From positions 282,345 to 346,344 of the forward strand of contig VWZL01002036.1 in assembly GCA_013396915.1 (NCBI GenBank): DNA of 64,000 nt. Direction: 5' to 3'. Under the pieces are notes generated by a model that was not told the DNA's origin, ran no database searches, and saw only the letters and a list, made by a program, of their open reading frames with translations. Positions 1 through 13,700 of this stretch are shown piece after piece (position 1 is the first letter of the stretch; every line of letters starts with the position of its first letter). A program made the position numbers and the translations under genes. The DNA comes from Stercorarius parasiticus (lineage: Eukaryota; Chordata; Aves; Charadriiformes; Stercorariidae).

Positions 1-1610
1 AACACAGAACAACAGTTTTGTTGTGGCATTCTTTTATTATTATTTTTTACATCAGCATTACATTGCTGTTACATGTTCCTGAATCCTTCTCTGCAATGCT
101 GCAACATGGCTGATTATTTTCTTTTTATTAATAGTGCTTTGGATTTTTATTTTTTTTTTTAATTTTAACTGTTCTTAACTGCATTTGCTTTCATTGGGTT
201 TTAGGGTTTTCTTTTGTTGTTTTTCCTAATTTCCTTCCTGTTTTGGTTGGGCATATCCTCTGACTTATCTTTCTGTGCTTCTTGTATTTCCTCACCAGTC
301 ACTGTTCTTCTCTGTCAACGTTTTGGCCCTGCGAGTATAAAAGTTTAGATCTTTGTGTTTGCAGTTTGGTCTCTTTAGCTGTAGTTTGGTGTAGGATGTC
401 ATTGTTCTCTTCCCCTCTCCACGGTTCTTTGTGGACAGCTCAGGGACTTTGCCATTAGGCTGCCCGTTTCATGCCTTCGCCACCCTTCCTGTTTCTGTAT
501 TCCACCTCTGTATCAAGATTGTTTCTCTTTGTCGTTGACTGGCCCTATTTGAATGATGGTCTTTTGGTAGATGTCGTTGTCGTGTTTTGTCATGAAACAT
601 GTACTTCAAATAAGTCCTACTTGCTTGCATCATAAATGCATGTTTCTTTCTCTCTGTAGCGTATGGCTCCTCTTCTGCATTTTTATAATGGATATAACTT
701 CAAAAATTGCTGTTTTATGAAAACTCTGATATTGTAGGTATGATTGGAAGTTGGGAACTGAGGAACTTAGTTTTATTATTTTATGTCTAAAGAATTTGTG
801 AGCATAAGCTTAACTGGCACACAAACCAAGTTTGGTTGCTGCCTAGTTGTCTTTTAGCAAAAGTCCTTCTGCAAATGTTACATTTACCTTGTCTTAGAAA
901 CAAGTTTATCATTTTACTAATTCTGTGTTTCCAGAAATACTTGTGGTAGATAGCTTAGAAAAATGGAGGCTTGACTTTTCTTGGAGATTAATTAACTGCA
1001 GTATTTGTCAAACAGAAAAAGATATGTCTTCCGAAACTACTGTGGAAGTTGTATTTCTGCTAATTATAATTTATTTGCTGGAATGCAGGGGGATGTCAAT
1101 TTATTCACCCATGCCAATTACTTTTCTTCATCTTTATGTAAAGAGCTGTATTTTTATTGACTTGTTTCTCTGGTTATATGTAGGACCAAGGTTTCTTTCC
1201 TGTGCATGTAGAATGAGTGTGAGAGGATGCATGGTGGTCTTCATGAATAAACTGGCACTGACTTACTCAGCTTGCATTTTCATGAGTAATATAGCATGAA
1301 TACTTTTATTTGCTTATTCAACACTGGCTGAATAATTTCTTAACACTGTCTTTCTAAAGATGCAGTAATCGTTTCTGAACACCAACGAATTTCTGTGTAT
1401 TTTGAAGTATCTAATATAAGCAGTTACTTCTGAAGCTTAATTTGTTTGCTCTAGTAACAAATTAACATACAAATTTCAAATATGTAACTGATATTATACA
1501 GTGCCTTGGAAAACTGTGTGAAATGAGACTTAGTATTTTTGTAAACTTAAAACTGAGACTGCACCTTTAAAGTAAATTTATTAAGAACTTTTATTAATGC
1601 TCTTATACAG
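1..1610 (+). other. STRN3: STRN3 intron (3' part)
   Basis: T-rich intronic sequence leading to the acceptor at 1601-1610. I see no splice-framed coding segment. The 124-codon open frame starting at 925 has no family resemblance and no matching donor. The upstream end of this intron lies outside the window. Confidence 0.8.
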
Positions 1611-1796
1611 CTATGATAGTAAATCGCCAACAGCTTGCATTGCCAATTGCTGATTTTTTTTCTTTTAATAATATGCTGCATGTAGACAAAGATGACCTGT
1701 CCCCAACTGCTGAGGTTTGGGATGTAGACCAGGGACTAATAAGTAAACTGAAGGAACAGTACAAGAAGGAACGAAAGGGGAAGAAAGGGGTAAAGA
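1611..1796 (+). CDS. STRN3: STRN3 linker exon (186 nt)
   Basis: The acceptor TTATACAG precedes 1611 and the donor GTAAGT follows 1796. The exon enters with 2 nt of a split codon and leaves with 1 nt, so it is symmetric (phase 1-1) and could be skipped without a frameshift. It encodes a hydrophobic start ([20 protein letters not shown]), an acidic DKDD segment and a basic KKERKGKKG run, all typical of the SG2NA linker. The ATG at 1613 is internal and is not a start codon. Confidence 0.95.
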
Positions 1797-4700
1797 GTAA
1801 GTGCAGATTCTGAATCTTGTAATGCAACGCTTTTTTTGCCTATCTATATAGAAGACATTTTTTCCTCACAAGTTCTGTTTTTGTTTTTTTTCATTAAACA
1901 TTGTTTTCTGTAACGGGGGCAACCAACTTTAACTTTCTACCTGCTGAATGTGAATGTCTCTAAACCTTTGACAGTCATTTCCTAGATGAGAAATATTGAG
2001 AAAACATAAAAATTTAAGGTTAAATGGCTAAAGAGCCAAATGCTTTGAAAAAAGTACTGAACAATTTGCATTTTGAGGATATTCCTACTCAATACTTCTT
2101 ATTTCAGAAGTTTTCTGAAAGATTTAAACTTCATCTGCTTCTTAAAATATAATATTATGGTACTGTTGTGGGTGGGGTGGTGGGTTTTTTGTTTTTTAAC
2201 ATGAGATTGAATCAAGCTATAATTGCTATTCATGGGCTTGTAATTATTTTTACAATCTAAGATAATGAGAATTTAAAAAATCCTGTAATGTAAATGTGAA
2301 TTTTTGGGGGGCTTTGTTTAGGATAAAATCTTTATTTTTTCGGTGCCCTTCACTTTTCTGTGCAGTTAGCACATTTTGGTTGACATCTCTTTACTCTTTA
2401 AGAGTATTCAAACCAGTTGACCTATTTGAACTTCGTAAGTTAAACCAAACTTTAATATTTAAGTACCTGGTAAAAATGCTTTTGTAACTTACATCATCAG
2501 CTATACAAAGCTCTTAGTGGGTAAAGTGTTACTAAATCAGTGTCACTCTAGAGAAGCTCCCTTCGTTGCAGTGTTTTTGAGAGTATGCCACAACAGTTTC
2601 TGGTGATGTTTAGTAAAAAATATTTTTTTATATTAAAATTCACTTCATGAATATGTCAGTAATTAAGATTTTAATTTACTTTGTAACATCTAACAAATTA
2701 GAATTAATTTAGTGCATGTTGATTGGTTTTTTCAGCAATTTTGCATGACTCGCATGTACACACACACACACAAAAATACAAAATCTCTGATGAAGTAAAG
2801 GTTTTTTTACTAAGTCTTTGGTTTGATCAGAACTTACATTAATAATCTGGGTGCTAATGGGTGTCCTCATTTAACATGTAAATCACCAGTAGACACCAAA
2901 TTCACATAGAGTATTTGGTAGGGTTAGAAACTTCCTGTTACTACTAAAATGGACTTCTTTTATTTGAAAAACTTCACATTTTAGACTTCTGGAAGCACAG
3001 TGGCTGCAAAATAACAGCAAATGTTTTGCATTCTGAGGAAAATAAAGTAATTATTTAGGGGATTTTTATATTTCTCTCTTAGACCTTGCAAAGCTTTAGG
3101 TTATCACATACAGGAAGTTCTTGAAACTGTACTTACATTTCGATTATAATCTTTTTGAACCCGCCACGCTCGTTAATTTCTACTTTCTGGCTTGTGGAAG
3201 GTAAGCAGCTGTGAAACAGGGACAAGTAGTGTTGTTCTAGGATTATAAAGTCTATGGAAAAACTCCTCAGGCCTACAGATTTGTTTTAGTGGCATTATTT
3301 TGGCTTGTTTAGAAAGGATTTCTCTTTCCTGCACTTGTTGCTTCCTTGTCTGCTATGTCTATCATCTTTTTGGTTTCCCATCTGTAAATCTTAAAATTTC
3401 CAGAAGAGAAGCATAATTCTCATCCAGCAAAAATAACTACTTTGTCATAAACTGGCGTTTTAGTGTTCTGCATTGCCTATTAAATTGGTTGTGACTGTCA
3501 TTTAGGATAAATAGTAATTATTCTATCTGAAATGTCCAGTTGCAAAATTTAACACTGCAACATTATTATCAAAACTTTTCTTCCTGTCCTCTTTCCTGGA
3601 CAGTTTCTGCAAACGGTATAACATTAAATTTTGTGCCATGAATGGCCTGACATGTTGGCCATTAATTATTGTTTGACATATATTGTCTTTTGACGATGTG
3701 TGTTCCACTATCAATACTTAAAGGAGTATTTTCTTCATCTAAAGTAATTTTGAAAGCTGCTTATGTTCACGTAAGAGAGTATTTAGGAGACAACTGTGTG
3801 TCACAGTGCTGTGAGGTCACATAAGTCACTGTTTAGCATTTTGGATTTTAAGTTTAAATTCTCCTTTGGGAAACCCTGAGCTCATATATGTAGTCTCACA
3901 AGGTGGTTTGTGCAATACTGCACTTGTCACATTTGTCATAGTAGCTTCTGATTAAAAATTGGCCTCTAAACCACTGAGCTAATTGAATGAGATAATTCTA
4001 CACGCAGTAAAAAATATGCATTTAAGGTTGGACAGGTTTGTTTAAATTCTGTTTATTTGATTCTTAGACTTTTTTTTTTCTCAGCTTTTTTAACATTGAT
4101 ACTGAAAGTAGTGTCAGGGGCCACCTTTATTGCTGCTTCCCATGTCTGATCATTCATGAACTTCATTCTGAATATTCATCTCTTGCTTTGCTCTTCAGTG
4201 TATTGTCAGACTTTTTATCAAAATTTATTTGGAGCAATATCAGAATTTATATGCATGACAGAATATATATCATCACAAAGGTTAAATAAATGTGCATGGA
4301 CTATCACCTCTTGCAATACTTTGAGGACAGCATAATAGGGCAGACATTCTAGCGAGTTCTTTTGGTGGATATGTTGGTAACAACCATAACCCTCATTTAG
4401 ACTGCTGTCTTCATAACGGGGATTTAATAGCCCTGGCGCAGGTGTGGTAAATTTCATTCCAAGTGTAGAGATAAGTAACTAAAGAGAAGGAGATTTGATT
4501 ATATTTTGGTATTTCTGTAATCTGCATTCATATGTGTGCTTTTGGGTGGAACACCTTTGTTTAGGTCATCTTCTTGCAGCACATACGTTTCCATAATGTA
4601 GTACTTACTCGTTTTTTCTCTTTTTGGGTTGTGGGGTTTTATTCTGCCATGATAGTCAGAATGTTAAGTGGAAATACTACTTTAATATGAAAGGATCTTT

Positions 4701-7700
4701 AAAAAAAAAAAAAAAGCCACCAAACCAAAAACCACCCTACACTTTTAAATGCCTTTATAATATGAGCTGTAAAATGACCCCAAACCTGTTTATTGAAGAG
4801 TTCTTATATTTAAAAACAAACAAACAAAAAACCCAACACAATTCAACCACAATGTATTCTGGACTTCATTGTGATAAACAGGTAAGGAGTTAAGTTTGAT
4901 TTCTATAAAACTAGGCTTACCTTTTACAGTAATATGCTGAATTTAAGGCCGGTTTCTTGAAGAAGTTTGGTAAGATCAGTTTTGGCAGCTAAATCAGGGG
5001 ATGACTTTTTCAGATACAGTCTGTCACGTTTTCATACCATAATAGTGGAGATGATGCATATCTCATTTCATACTATGAGGTCAGAGTAATGTGTTCTCAG
5101 CAATTTGAAAAATAATTTTCACATATTAAATTGTATGCGTACCTCACTGTTAAAATGAAGATCATTTTACTGATTTTCCTTCGTTTCTTTGAAACTTTTC
5201 TCATTTTTTTTTTTCTACTTTCTTGCTTTCTATCCTCAGTCTAATCTTTGTTTATGAAATGGTATATGTCCCAATCACTTTGCTAGCCTTGATTTCTGGG
5301 AATACAGTGTAACAGTTGATAGGCATGAAAACAGATTTGGATTTTATCACCTTCATTAGCATCACCTGTTGATGTGTAAGGATCCCTGTGTTATATTCAG
5401 ACTTGTGCTATTACATCTTGATGCTAATAGAAATCTGCTTATGGCTTCTTAGACTACGGCATCTCAGACTACAACTTTTCAGCACTGAATATTCAATTAC
5501 CTTTTTCACTTTTGATCTCTGAAGAAGGATACACTGAGATGGAATTGTAGGTGTTTTGGTTTTGTTCATAACACGTTCATGTTTACTGATTTTTTTTTTT
5601 TGTTCTGGCCTTTTCTTGAGTATAAAACAGTCATCCATTTTGTGCCTTGAACATAGCTGCTTATGCAGAGACAGCACATTCTTATCCTTAAAAATCTATT
5701 TGTAACATTTAAAATACTTCAAGAATTATATCAAGGTATATTTGCACTTATTTGAAAGCAGAAATCTGCACAGTCTTCTGTGGTGGTGGCACAATCTTGA
5801 ATATTGACATTTTTCACCAAGAAATACAGAGAATTTGTTGGGAACAGCAGCTGTTCTTTTGTAAACTTCAGAAAGAAGTTTCTCTTTGTGTTCTATGATA
5901 GATTGAGAGCTGTTCTGAGGTTATGCCTGGAGGACAAGAAGTGACTAAACATGCTGGCCAGCAGGTCGAGGGAAGTGATTCTACCCCTCCACTCCGCTCT
6001 GGTGAGACCCCACCTAGAGTACTCCATCCAGCTCTGGAGCCCTCAGCAAAGGAAAGACCAGGACCTGTTGGAGTGGGTCAAGAGGAGGGCCATGAAGATG
6101 AGAGGGCTGGAGCACCTCTCCTATGAGGACAGGCTGAGAGAATTGGGGTTGTTCAGCCTGGAGAAGAGAAGGCTCTGGGGAGACCTTATTGCGGCCTTTC
6201 AGTGCTTAAAGGGGGCTTGTGAGAAAGATGAGGACAGACTTTTTAGCAGGGCCTGTTATGACAGGACGAGGGGTAATGGTGTTAAAGAGGGAAGATTTAG
6301 GCTAGATGTAAGAAAGAAATTTTTTACCATGAGGCTGGTGAAACACTGGAACAGGTTGCCCAGAGAGGTGGTAGATGTCCCATCCCTGGAAACATTCACG
6401 GTCAGGTTGGACAGGGCTCTGAGCAACCTGATCTAGTTGGAGATGTCCTTGCTCGTTGCAGGGAGCGTTGGACTAGATGACCCTTAAAGGTCCTTTCCAA
6501 CCCAAACCATTTTATGATTCTATGACATACTGAATTCATACTGGTTCAAGGTGGTGGAGCAGGGGCCTACTTCTAGTTTTTTCTGAGTGTGCTCTGAGAC
6601 AAACTTCTCCTGCCCATATGTTTGGTGTGAAAACACTTCCAAAAGATGCTTTCATTTTGGATGTGAATAAGGGATTATAAGCAATTTTTGGCATCTTCCT
6701 TGCATGTGTTGAACAGTTTGTGCATATTAACATGGAGAAGTCAAATGTGTTTTCTTCTGGAAAGCAAAGGGTATGTTAAAGTAGACAGTTTAGGGTACCT
6801 GTCATGACTTCTATGATGTCATTTATTGATTGCTGTATAATATCTTCAAGAATGTATCTGCTTCTGGTCACCATAGGTGGCTGGCTGACAGCCAACTGGA
6901 ATAAAGACAAAAGCAAGCTTTGTGGTCTGTAGGCTGGAGACCTGGCCATTTTAAGAATTACTTTTTTTATATGAGATCTCACCTGCTGACTGCAATTAAG
7001 TATTATACCTTTGAAATTAAATCCTATCAGTCTAGTGGCTATTAGAAAAAAAAAGTGTTGGTGCAAAAGAGACATTCCTCATTTTTTATTATTTTACACT
7101 CACTTCATTAGCTGAGATCACAGGTTTCTAGACTCACTTCTACTAGAGAGTGAAATGAAACTTAAACACTCAAGAAATCTGTTTTGTTGCAAAAGGGAAA
7201 CTTCTGGAAGCCATTTTTGTTCTCAAACAACTTCTAGGTAGCAGCCTTTGTAGATTTAATTGGAATACTAAATGTTCTGTATAAGAAAGAAAGAAAAATG
7301 TGAGAAGCATTAAAAAAAAAAAAGTATTGGGTGTTCTATATTATTTGGCAAAATGAAATTGTTTTGCAAGTATTCATGAGAATAGTTACATAGCATCCCT
7401 CTTGGGGTATGCATGGTATACTTTTTGCCATGATTCTACTTCCAGAAATGTTTTTCCTTGTCATCATTCTCTCCAGAGAATTCTCCGTTATCTTCAGAGA
7501 ATTCAGTTATTGATGGATATTCGGTTTGAACACATCAATTTTAACCATTTCTTGTCAGTATGATCTAAAAATTGAAATGATTAGATATTATTTGAAAGAG
7601 GGTGTTTTAGTGTTTTAACTGTTTAAATGGACAGTGCTGCTTGTGGTAAATCATCTGTAATTACAGTGTTTACCTCTTTTTTGAGAATAAGGCTTTGCTT

Positions 7701-10700
7701 TAGTTTTGATTTCCTTTTATTAAAAGTGGTACATGTCACCTCAGAGTATAAGAAATTGTTTATTAATACTTTACTAGAAAATGGACATATTTGAAAATTA
7801 TTTAAGTTCTAATATGCCCTTCTAAAGATAGTAAGCACGTTTTAGCACATTTAAAAGCATAGTTTTTGGGGGGGCAGGGTGGTGGGGGTTTTATTCTGTG
7901 TTCTACAATAGATCTGTCTGCAGTCCCAGGAAGTACTCTTATTGATTGAAAGCTGGTTATGTCTTGCATCACTGTGGATCGTTTTCGTTAAAGAGATTCT
8001 GTCTCTGAAATATCACTTGATGATTGAAGCTTGACTTTTTGACGCACAAACCGTAAGGTGGAATCAGGAATGAATTTATTAATTAAAAAAAATTAAATTA
8101 TAACATACTGTTCTTGTTTGCTAGTGTCTACATCATGAATTTAATGCACATATAATTCAGTATGATTTGTTTCTAGAGGCATGCTTGTGTAATAATGGTA
8201 ATATACATCTGCAGTTTCATACAGTGGTGGAAGCATTCTTGCTCTTGAGTTTAACAAACGCTTTATACAATTTAAATACCATTCAAAAGCAGGGAAAGTT
8301 AATTGTTCGTTGCACCCCCTTATGAGCTGTCTGTACTTTTACCCTCATTTTTAAGCTTATTTTTTATTTGCGCTCTGTTTTTCAGTGTTAAATTGTTTAG
8401 TATAGTTAAAGTTGTGTAATATTATTGGCAAATGTTTAATTCATCTGTATTTTGTTTAATAGTTAATGTTCTTTTAATATTTGTCTTGCCTTCTCAGTAG
8501 GGCTGTAAGATGATTTTTTTTCTCCCCTACAGGAAACTGTAGAACAGATCTACAGAACACAAAGGAATTATTCTTTGATTTAGTGAATTAAAACTGTTTG
8601 CATGTAGTTTTCAGATTTGATATATTAATTCCTCCTTTTGATTTCCAAAAGATGAATTTGATTAATATACAAAGACAAAAGCAAAGCATTGTATTTATTT
8701 TAAGGAAGTCCCATCAGTAATTATTCTTGTTTAATTAGTTTAATGGATTTTTAGACTTCAGTCAAGCCAAGCGGTAGCAATCAAATGAATCTTTGCTGCT
8801 GACGTTAATTTACAGGAGTCAACAGGACAAAACTTCACGACATGATAGCTGATCTGGGCGATGATGAGATACCCCACATCCCTTCAGGAATCATTAATCA
8901 ATCTAGGTCACCCTCTTCTAGAATGACTGATCATGAAGGTGCAAGAGCAGAGGAAGGTACAAAAAATTCAGCTACTTGTTATGTTTCAGGAGATTTCTTT
9001 TAGAAAGCACACGCTGTAATTTACTGTCCCCTCTAGAAAGCTTAATGCAATTGCAGACTGCCACATTATTATTTTATTTGCAATTCTTCCCAGATGGTTT
9101 TATGAGAATGTCTTGAGCTTCTGTGGCTTATCATAACTCACCATTATTTCATAAGTATTTTTAAACAATTTCATGTACAGCAGTGTGTTCTGAAACTATT
9201 CACTATTAAAAAGCTGTTTGCTGACCGCCCCCCATTAGCAAAACCTTTTACAAATAGGGTGTTACTGATTGAGGGGAAAAAAGGTGAGTATTAACATTTG
9301 AGACACAGTTTGCATTTTAAAGTGAAATTTATAAGTAGTTAAATTTAAGTTATGAGAATTATTTGTCTCTTTTTCCTCAAGTTTAATGTTCTCTTTTTAA
9401 AAATTCTCTTGTCTGTATACACAAGTGTACAAAGACACACTATTTCTTTACAAAGTATTGGTTTCAATTTCAAGATTATTTTAGGCAATGGAAGTTAGTG
9501 GCAAACTATTATCTAAGTAGTCCAAAATCTTGTATTCAGCTTTAAGTTTTTTGTTTTAAAGGAATGATTTTCCTTGTATTAGCTTTGAGATTAGAATACC
9601 ATTATGTAAATTCTGTCATCAGAACATATTGATTCAAAATACTCAGCTGAATTCAGATTTGGCTCGTTTATGATGATCTTGAACCGATAAGCCGTGGCAT
9701 GGTGTCAGCTATACCAGAAGTGTAAAGAATTTGCCCTGTTTCTGATCCTGAAAATCTGTTGGTTCTCCTATTCTTCCTTCACCCCTACCCCCACAAATGC
9801 CTATCACCAAGCAAGCAGAAAAATAGAAATTTTGCAGGGAGGTTTTTCTTTTGCTCTCCCAAACTATTTGCAAATAAACTGTGCCTTCAGGATTATATTT
9901 TCATGGTATTTAATGTGTTTGTATGTTTTCAGCTTATCAGTGTAGTTTGGGCTTCATATCTCTACCGTCATATCTGCTAATTGTGGTTTCTGCATAACTT
10001 TTAACCTTGAATATTAGGGTGTAAATTTTGATGTTTGATCAGAATTTCTATCCTGAATACTACATGGTTTTTAAAGTTTTTGTCTATACCGTATGGTGGA
10101 AAGCTGCAAGCAAACAAGCTTAGTATTGTCTTTTAATTCCTTTTAGGCCTGTCTTTCATTAACGAGGCCAAATACTTCATTATCATAAAATGCAGATTTT
10201 GCTTAATTATTTTTTTCAACTGTGTTTTAAAAGCTACATTTTTTGCAGACAACTTTAGGCTTTCTTGCTGGGACACACTAGCCTGTGCTAGTTTTTTTTG
10301 TCTAGCTGAGACACACTGGTTTATGCTAGACTATTACCAAGTCATAATGTTCTTGTCCGTAAGGTTTATGCTACACTCTGAAGTGTTACAATTCTGAGGT
10401 AGTGGTTGATAGTTTTGTTTTTGTATAGAGAACAAAGTGTTACTCAGCTCATTTCTTTTTCTTTCTTTGTTGAGGCGATGAGGGGGTTCAGGGAGGAAAG
10501 TAAACTATGGTTCTAATTTGCTGGGAATATACCTTTTGTACCCCTAAAGGTGTGGATTTTGGTTTTGGGTTTTTTTTCTCCTATTAAGTGCCTGGTTAAA
10601 TATGATGAAAAAATTGTTATGCCATAATTGCACTTCATAGTTTTGGCCATAAGAATTTGGGGATACCATTTCACCATATTGCATGACTTTCAGAAACAGA

Positions 10701-13700
10701 ATCAAATGCTGCATGACTTTCCATTCACTGTATTCCACAGAGACTTATTATTTCATGTGTTGCTTTTCTTTTTTAATATCTATAGATTGTGGGGATGTGT
10801 TCTATAGGCTGACAAAAAAAATAGCAGTAACAGCTAATTGCTTGGGTGTTAACTGCTGCTTTTGGTATACCACATATTAACTTTCTGGAAAACAAGATCA
10901 AGATGGCCCTGATGTATACTAGACAACAACAGCATGTATGAACATACATATTTCATTAGAGACTAAAGCAGATTCAGTCTGTATAAATATTACGGCTCGA
11001 TTTTGACTTAATTATGTAGATGTTAAGAACTTGAGGGTAAGAAGTGCTGGTTAGGATCCGCCAAGCAAATATTTAGTCATAGCATTTTTTTTTTACCTAG
11101 TTTCACATACAAAGAAACATGTACTGTCACACACATTTTTACTTGGTATTTATTGCTTGCAAACCCAGTTAAACATATATATTGTGCTATGAAGAGAATA
11201 TTGTACTCTGTGTGTGTTAGAAAAATACTTTTTTTTAAAGATGAAAAGCATTCAATAAGTAATTTAACTTTATCATTTGCATGTATCTATTGATACGTTG
11301 GTTTTGCTTGGGTGTTTATGTTGAGTAGCTATGACATCACGCATCTTTCATCGCATTACTTTTCTACCTTTTTTTTATAAAAACTGCTTGCAACTATTTT
11401 TTAAACCTGTGTCTTATTTTAAAATAATAAAATATACATATTGGCAACTTCAGTAATGAGAAATATGCTTCTAAATTTCAGATAGCTTGAATTTTGAAGC
11501 TTTAAATAAGGATATTCATCTGATGCACAAAAAGCTTGATAAATTTATTATATAGACTCTTAATGTCGTAGTGTTTTTTATGGTAGTGCTTCATTTTTAG
11601 TATATAGCATATGTAAGTTGATCTGTTAAAGACAGTTGACACTAATTTCACAAAGAGTTAGTATGACAAGTTCAGGGGCTTACTCAAACCTTGTGGGCCT
11701 GTCCTAAAGATCAGAGAGGAGTCATGGCATCACAACAGGGACAGAAAGCGTCAAGTTTAAAATGAGTATGTTGCCGCCTTTCCCCAGTGATCAGCAGCTC
11801 TGTTCTATAATCACTTCAGAGATTTGGCTTGTAATGGATACTTGTGTTTGAGAGGCTGGGACCTTGTCAAGTAAAAGTATTGGAGTCTTTTTGTGGGAGA
11901 CAAAAAGAAAACAAAATGAAATGCAACACAAACCCAACCAATCAATGACAGCAACAACAACAAAAAACTAAAAAGCCCCTCTGTTCCTTTTGTAGCCTTT
12001 ATCATTTTTTTCTCCCGCTCTTCTTCTGTCAGAAAAGAACGAGGAAAAACTTGGTCTCTGAAGTAATTGAGGGCCTAATTATTACTCATTTGAGGATTTC
12101 ACAATTTAGGTTTGCCCAGAGAATGTTTGTGATGTTATTTTATTTCTTGCTTCATATAAAGCATTATTTGTGTCACTTAACTCAGACAATTTTCACTAAG
12201 AAATTAATCCTTAAAAATTCTAAACTCATCTGTATATACATCCTCACCCCCCCAAAAAAAAAGCCCCAAACCCAAAAACCAGTAATATGGGAAATAGGTG
12301 GGAACATGGAAAATAATCAGGTGTTTTCTAGGATTATGGCGTTTCCTGAAATATGAGTGGTTTGGAATAGACTGTCAGATTGAGAGGTTTAGCAAAATAT
12401 TAATGGAAGTGAAAAGTTTATTCATTTAAGGACATGGTAAGCTATTTTGGGCTGTTAATTTAATGTAGTATTCTGATGAGTTGAGACTTTTGTGTGGCTT
12501 GCAAATATTTTAAAAAGAAGTGATTATGCACTGTTAGAATACTATTTGCTCTTTTTATGGTATTTTAGGAACAGCAGTCCTTATGTAGATGATATTCTTA
12601 AATTCTCACATACAGTTGTATTGCCTGTACTAATAAAGTTACATTATTTTAATGGTACAGTAGCTCTCAAGCGTTAGTACTTGTTTTATCCTTGAGAAGT
12701 GATTTTTTGATCTAGCTGGGCTGGCTCCTCTTTGCATAGGCATAGCAATGATCCTGGACATCTATAGCTTGTACCTGGTCTTAGTTACTTTTCTTCAGCT
12801 GGAGTGGAATGTAACTAGGTTACCATTCAGGTAGCGGCGATACAGAATATTAAAGATGCATGTCCAAAAAAAGGAATGTGTTGATTATAATCTAGTCCTC
12901 TTGTTTGGAAATTTTTTTGTAAGACAAAACACAGGATATGGATGTTTTCAAGGTTGTTTTGAGAGGATTAAAAACAAGGGGTGGTGTTAAAGTGAGACCA
13001 TAACTCTATTCCAAATCAATGAAATCCAAAAGTCAAGCAAGTTTTATTTCTAAAGATATCAAATACGATTTAACGTATTTTGTACATGTTTGCACTTAGC
13101 TAAAGTTCGCACATATCTAAAGGTTAAGTACTCTACCTAACAAGTACACCGATTTTTGCACAGAAAGGAATACTGATAAGTAAAAGCAGCATCTAAAATA
13201 TACTAAAGTATTACGATGTTTAAGCCTTTCTTCCTATTCCTCACTGCTAAATTGGTATTTGTGGGTAGAAGAAGATATACAGAATTGTTGATAGTGTAAA
13301 GAATATAGGTGAAAATTTGAAACTTTTGTTATTCAGATATGAATTCAGAATGAATGGTGTTACATAATCTGTATTCATTCAAAATTATAATTAACAGAAA
13401 TGTAAAATTTTAATTTGGGGAAGGCATGGCTAGCTAAGATAAGTATCAGTTGGGTGTATTTTTAAATTAGAATCCAAAATGAGGCTGAGAAGGTAAGAGA
13501 GGGAATTCATGAGTAACAGATTTTTGCATTTTTTTAATCATTTGAAAAATCAAAGTGAAGAGACATATGGTAGGAGGCCTTTAGCCTGAGAGATAAAAAA
13601 CATTCACATATGCAACTAGAGATATTTGAAATAGTATAATATGTAGTATAATAATAGTATAATGTAAAAATATATTATTTGCAAATGGATAGAAGGCAGA

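Noticed and set aside
925..1299. 124-codon plus-strand frame near the window start as a further STRN3 exon
   Set aside because: The composition is not striatin-like, the frame upstream of it stops directly, and no donor fits.
5923..6126. Second open frame overlapping the CR1 copy
   Set aside because: It is an out-of-frame shadow of the CR1 ORF2 tail.
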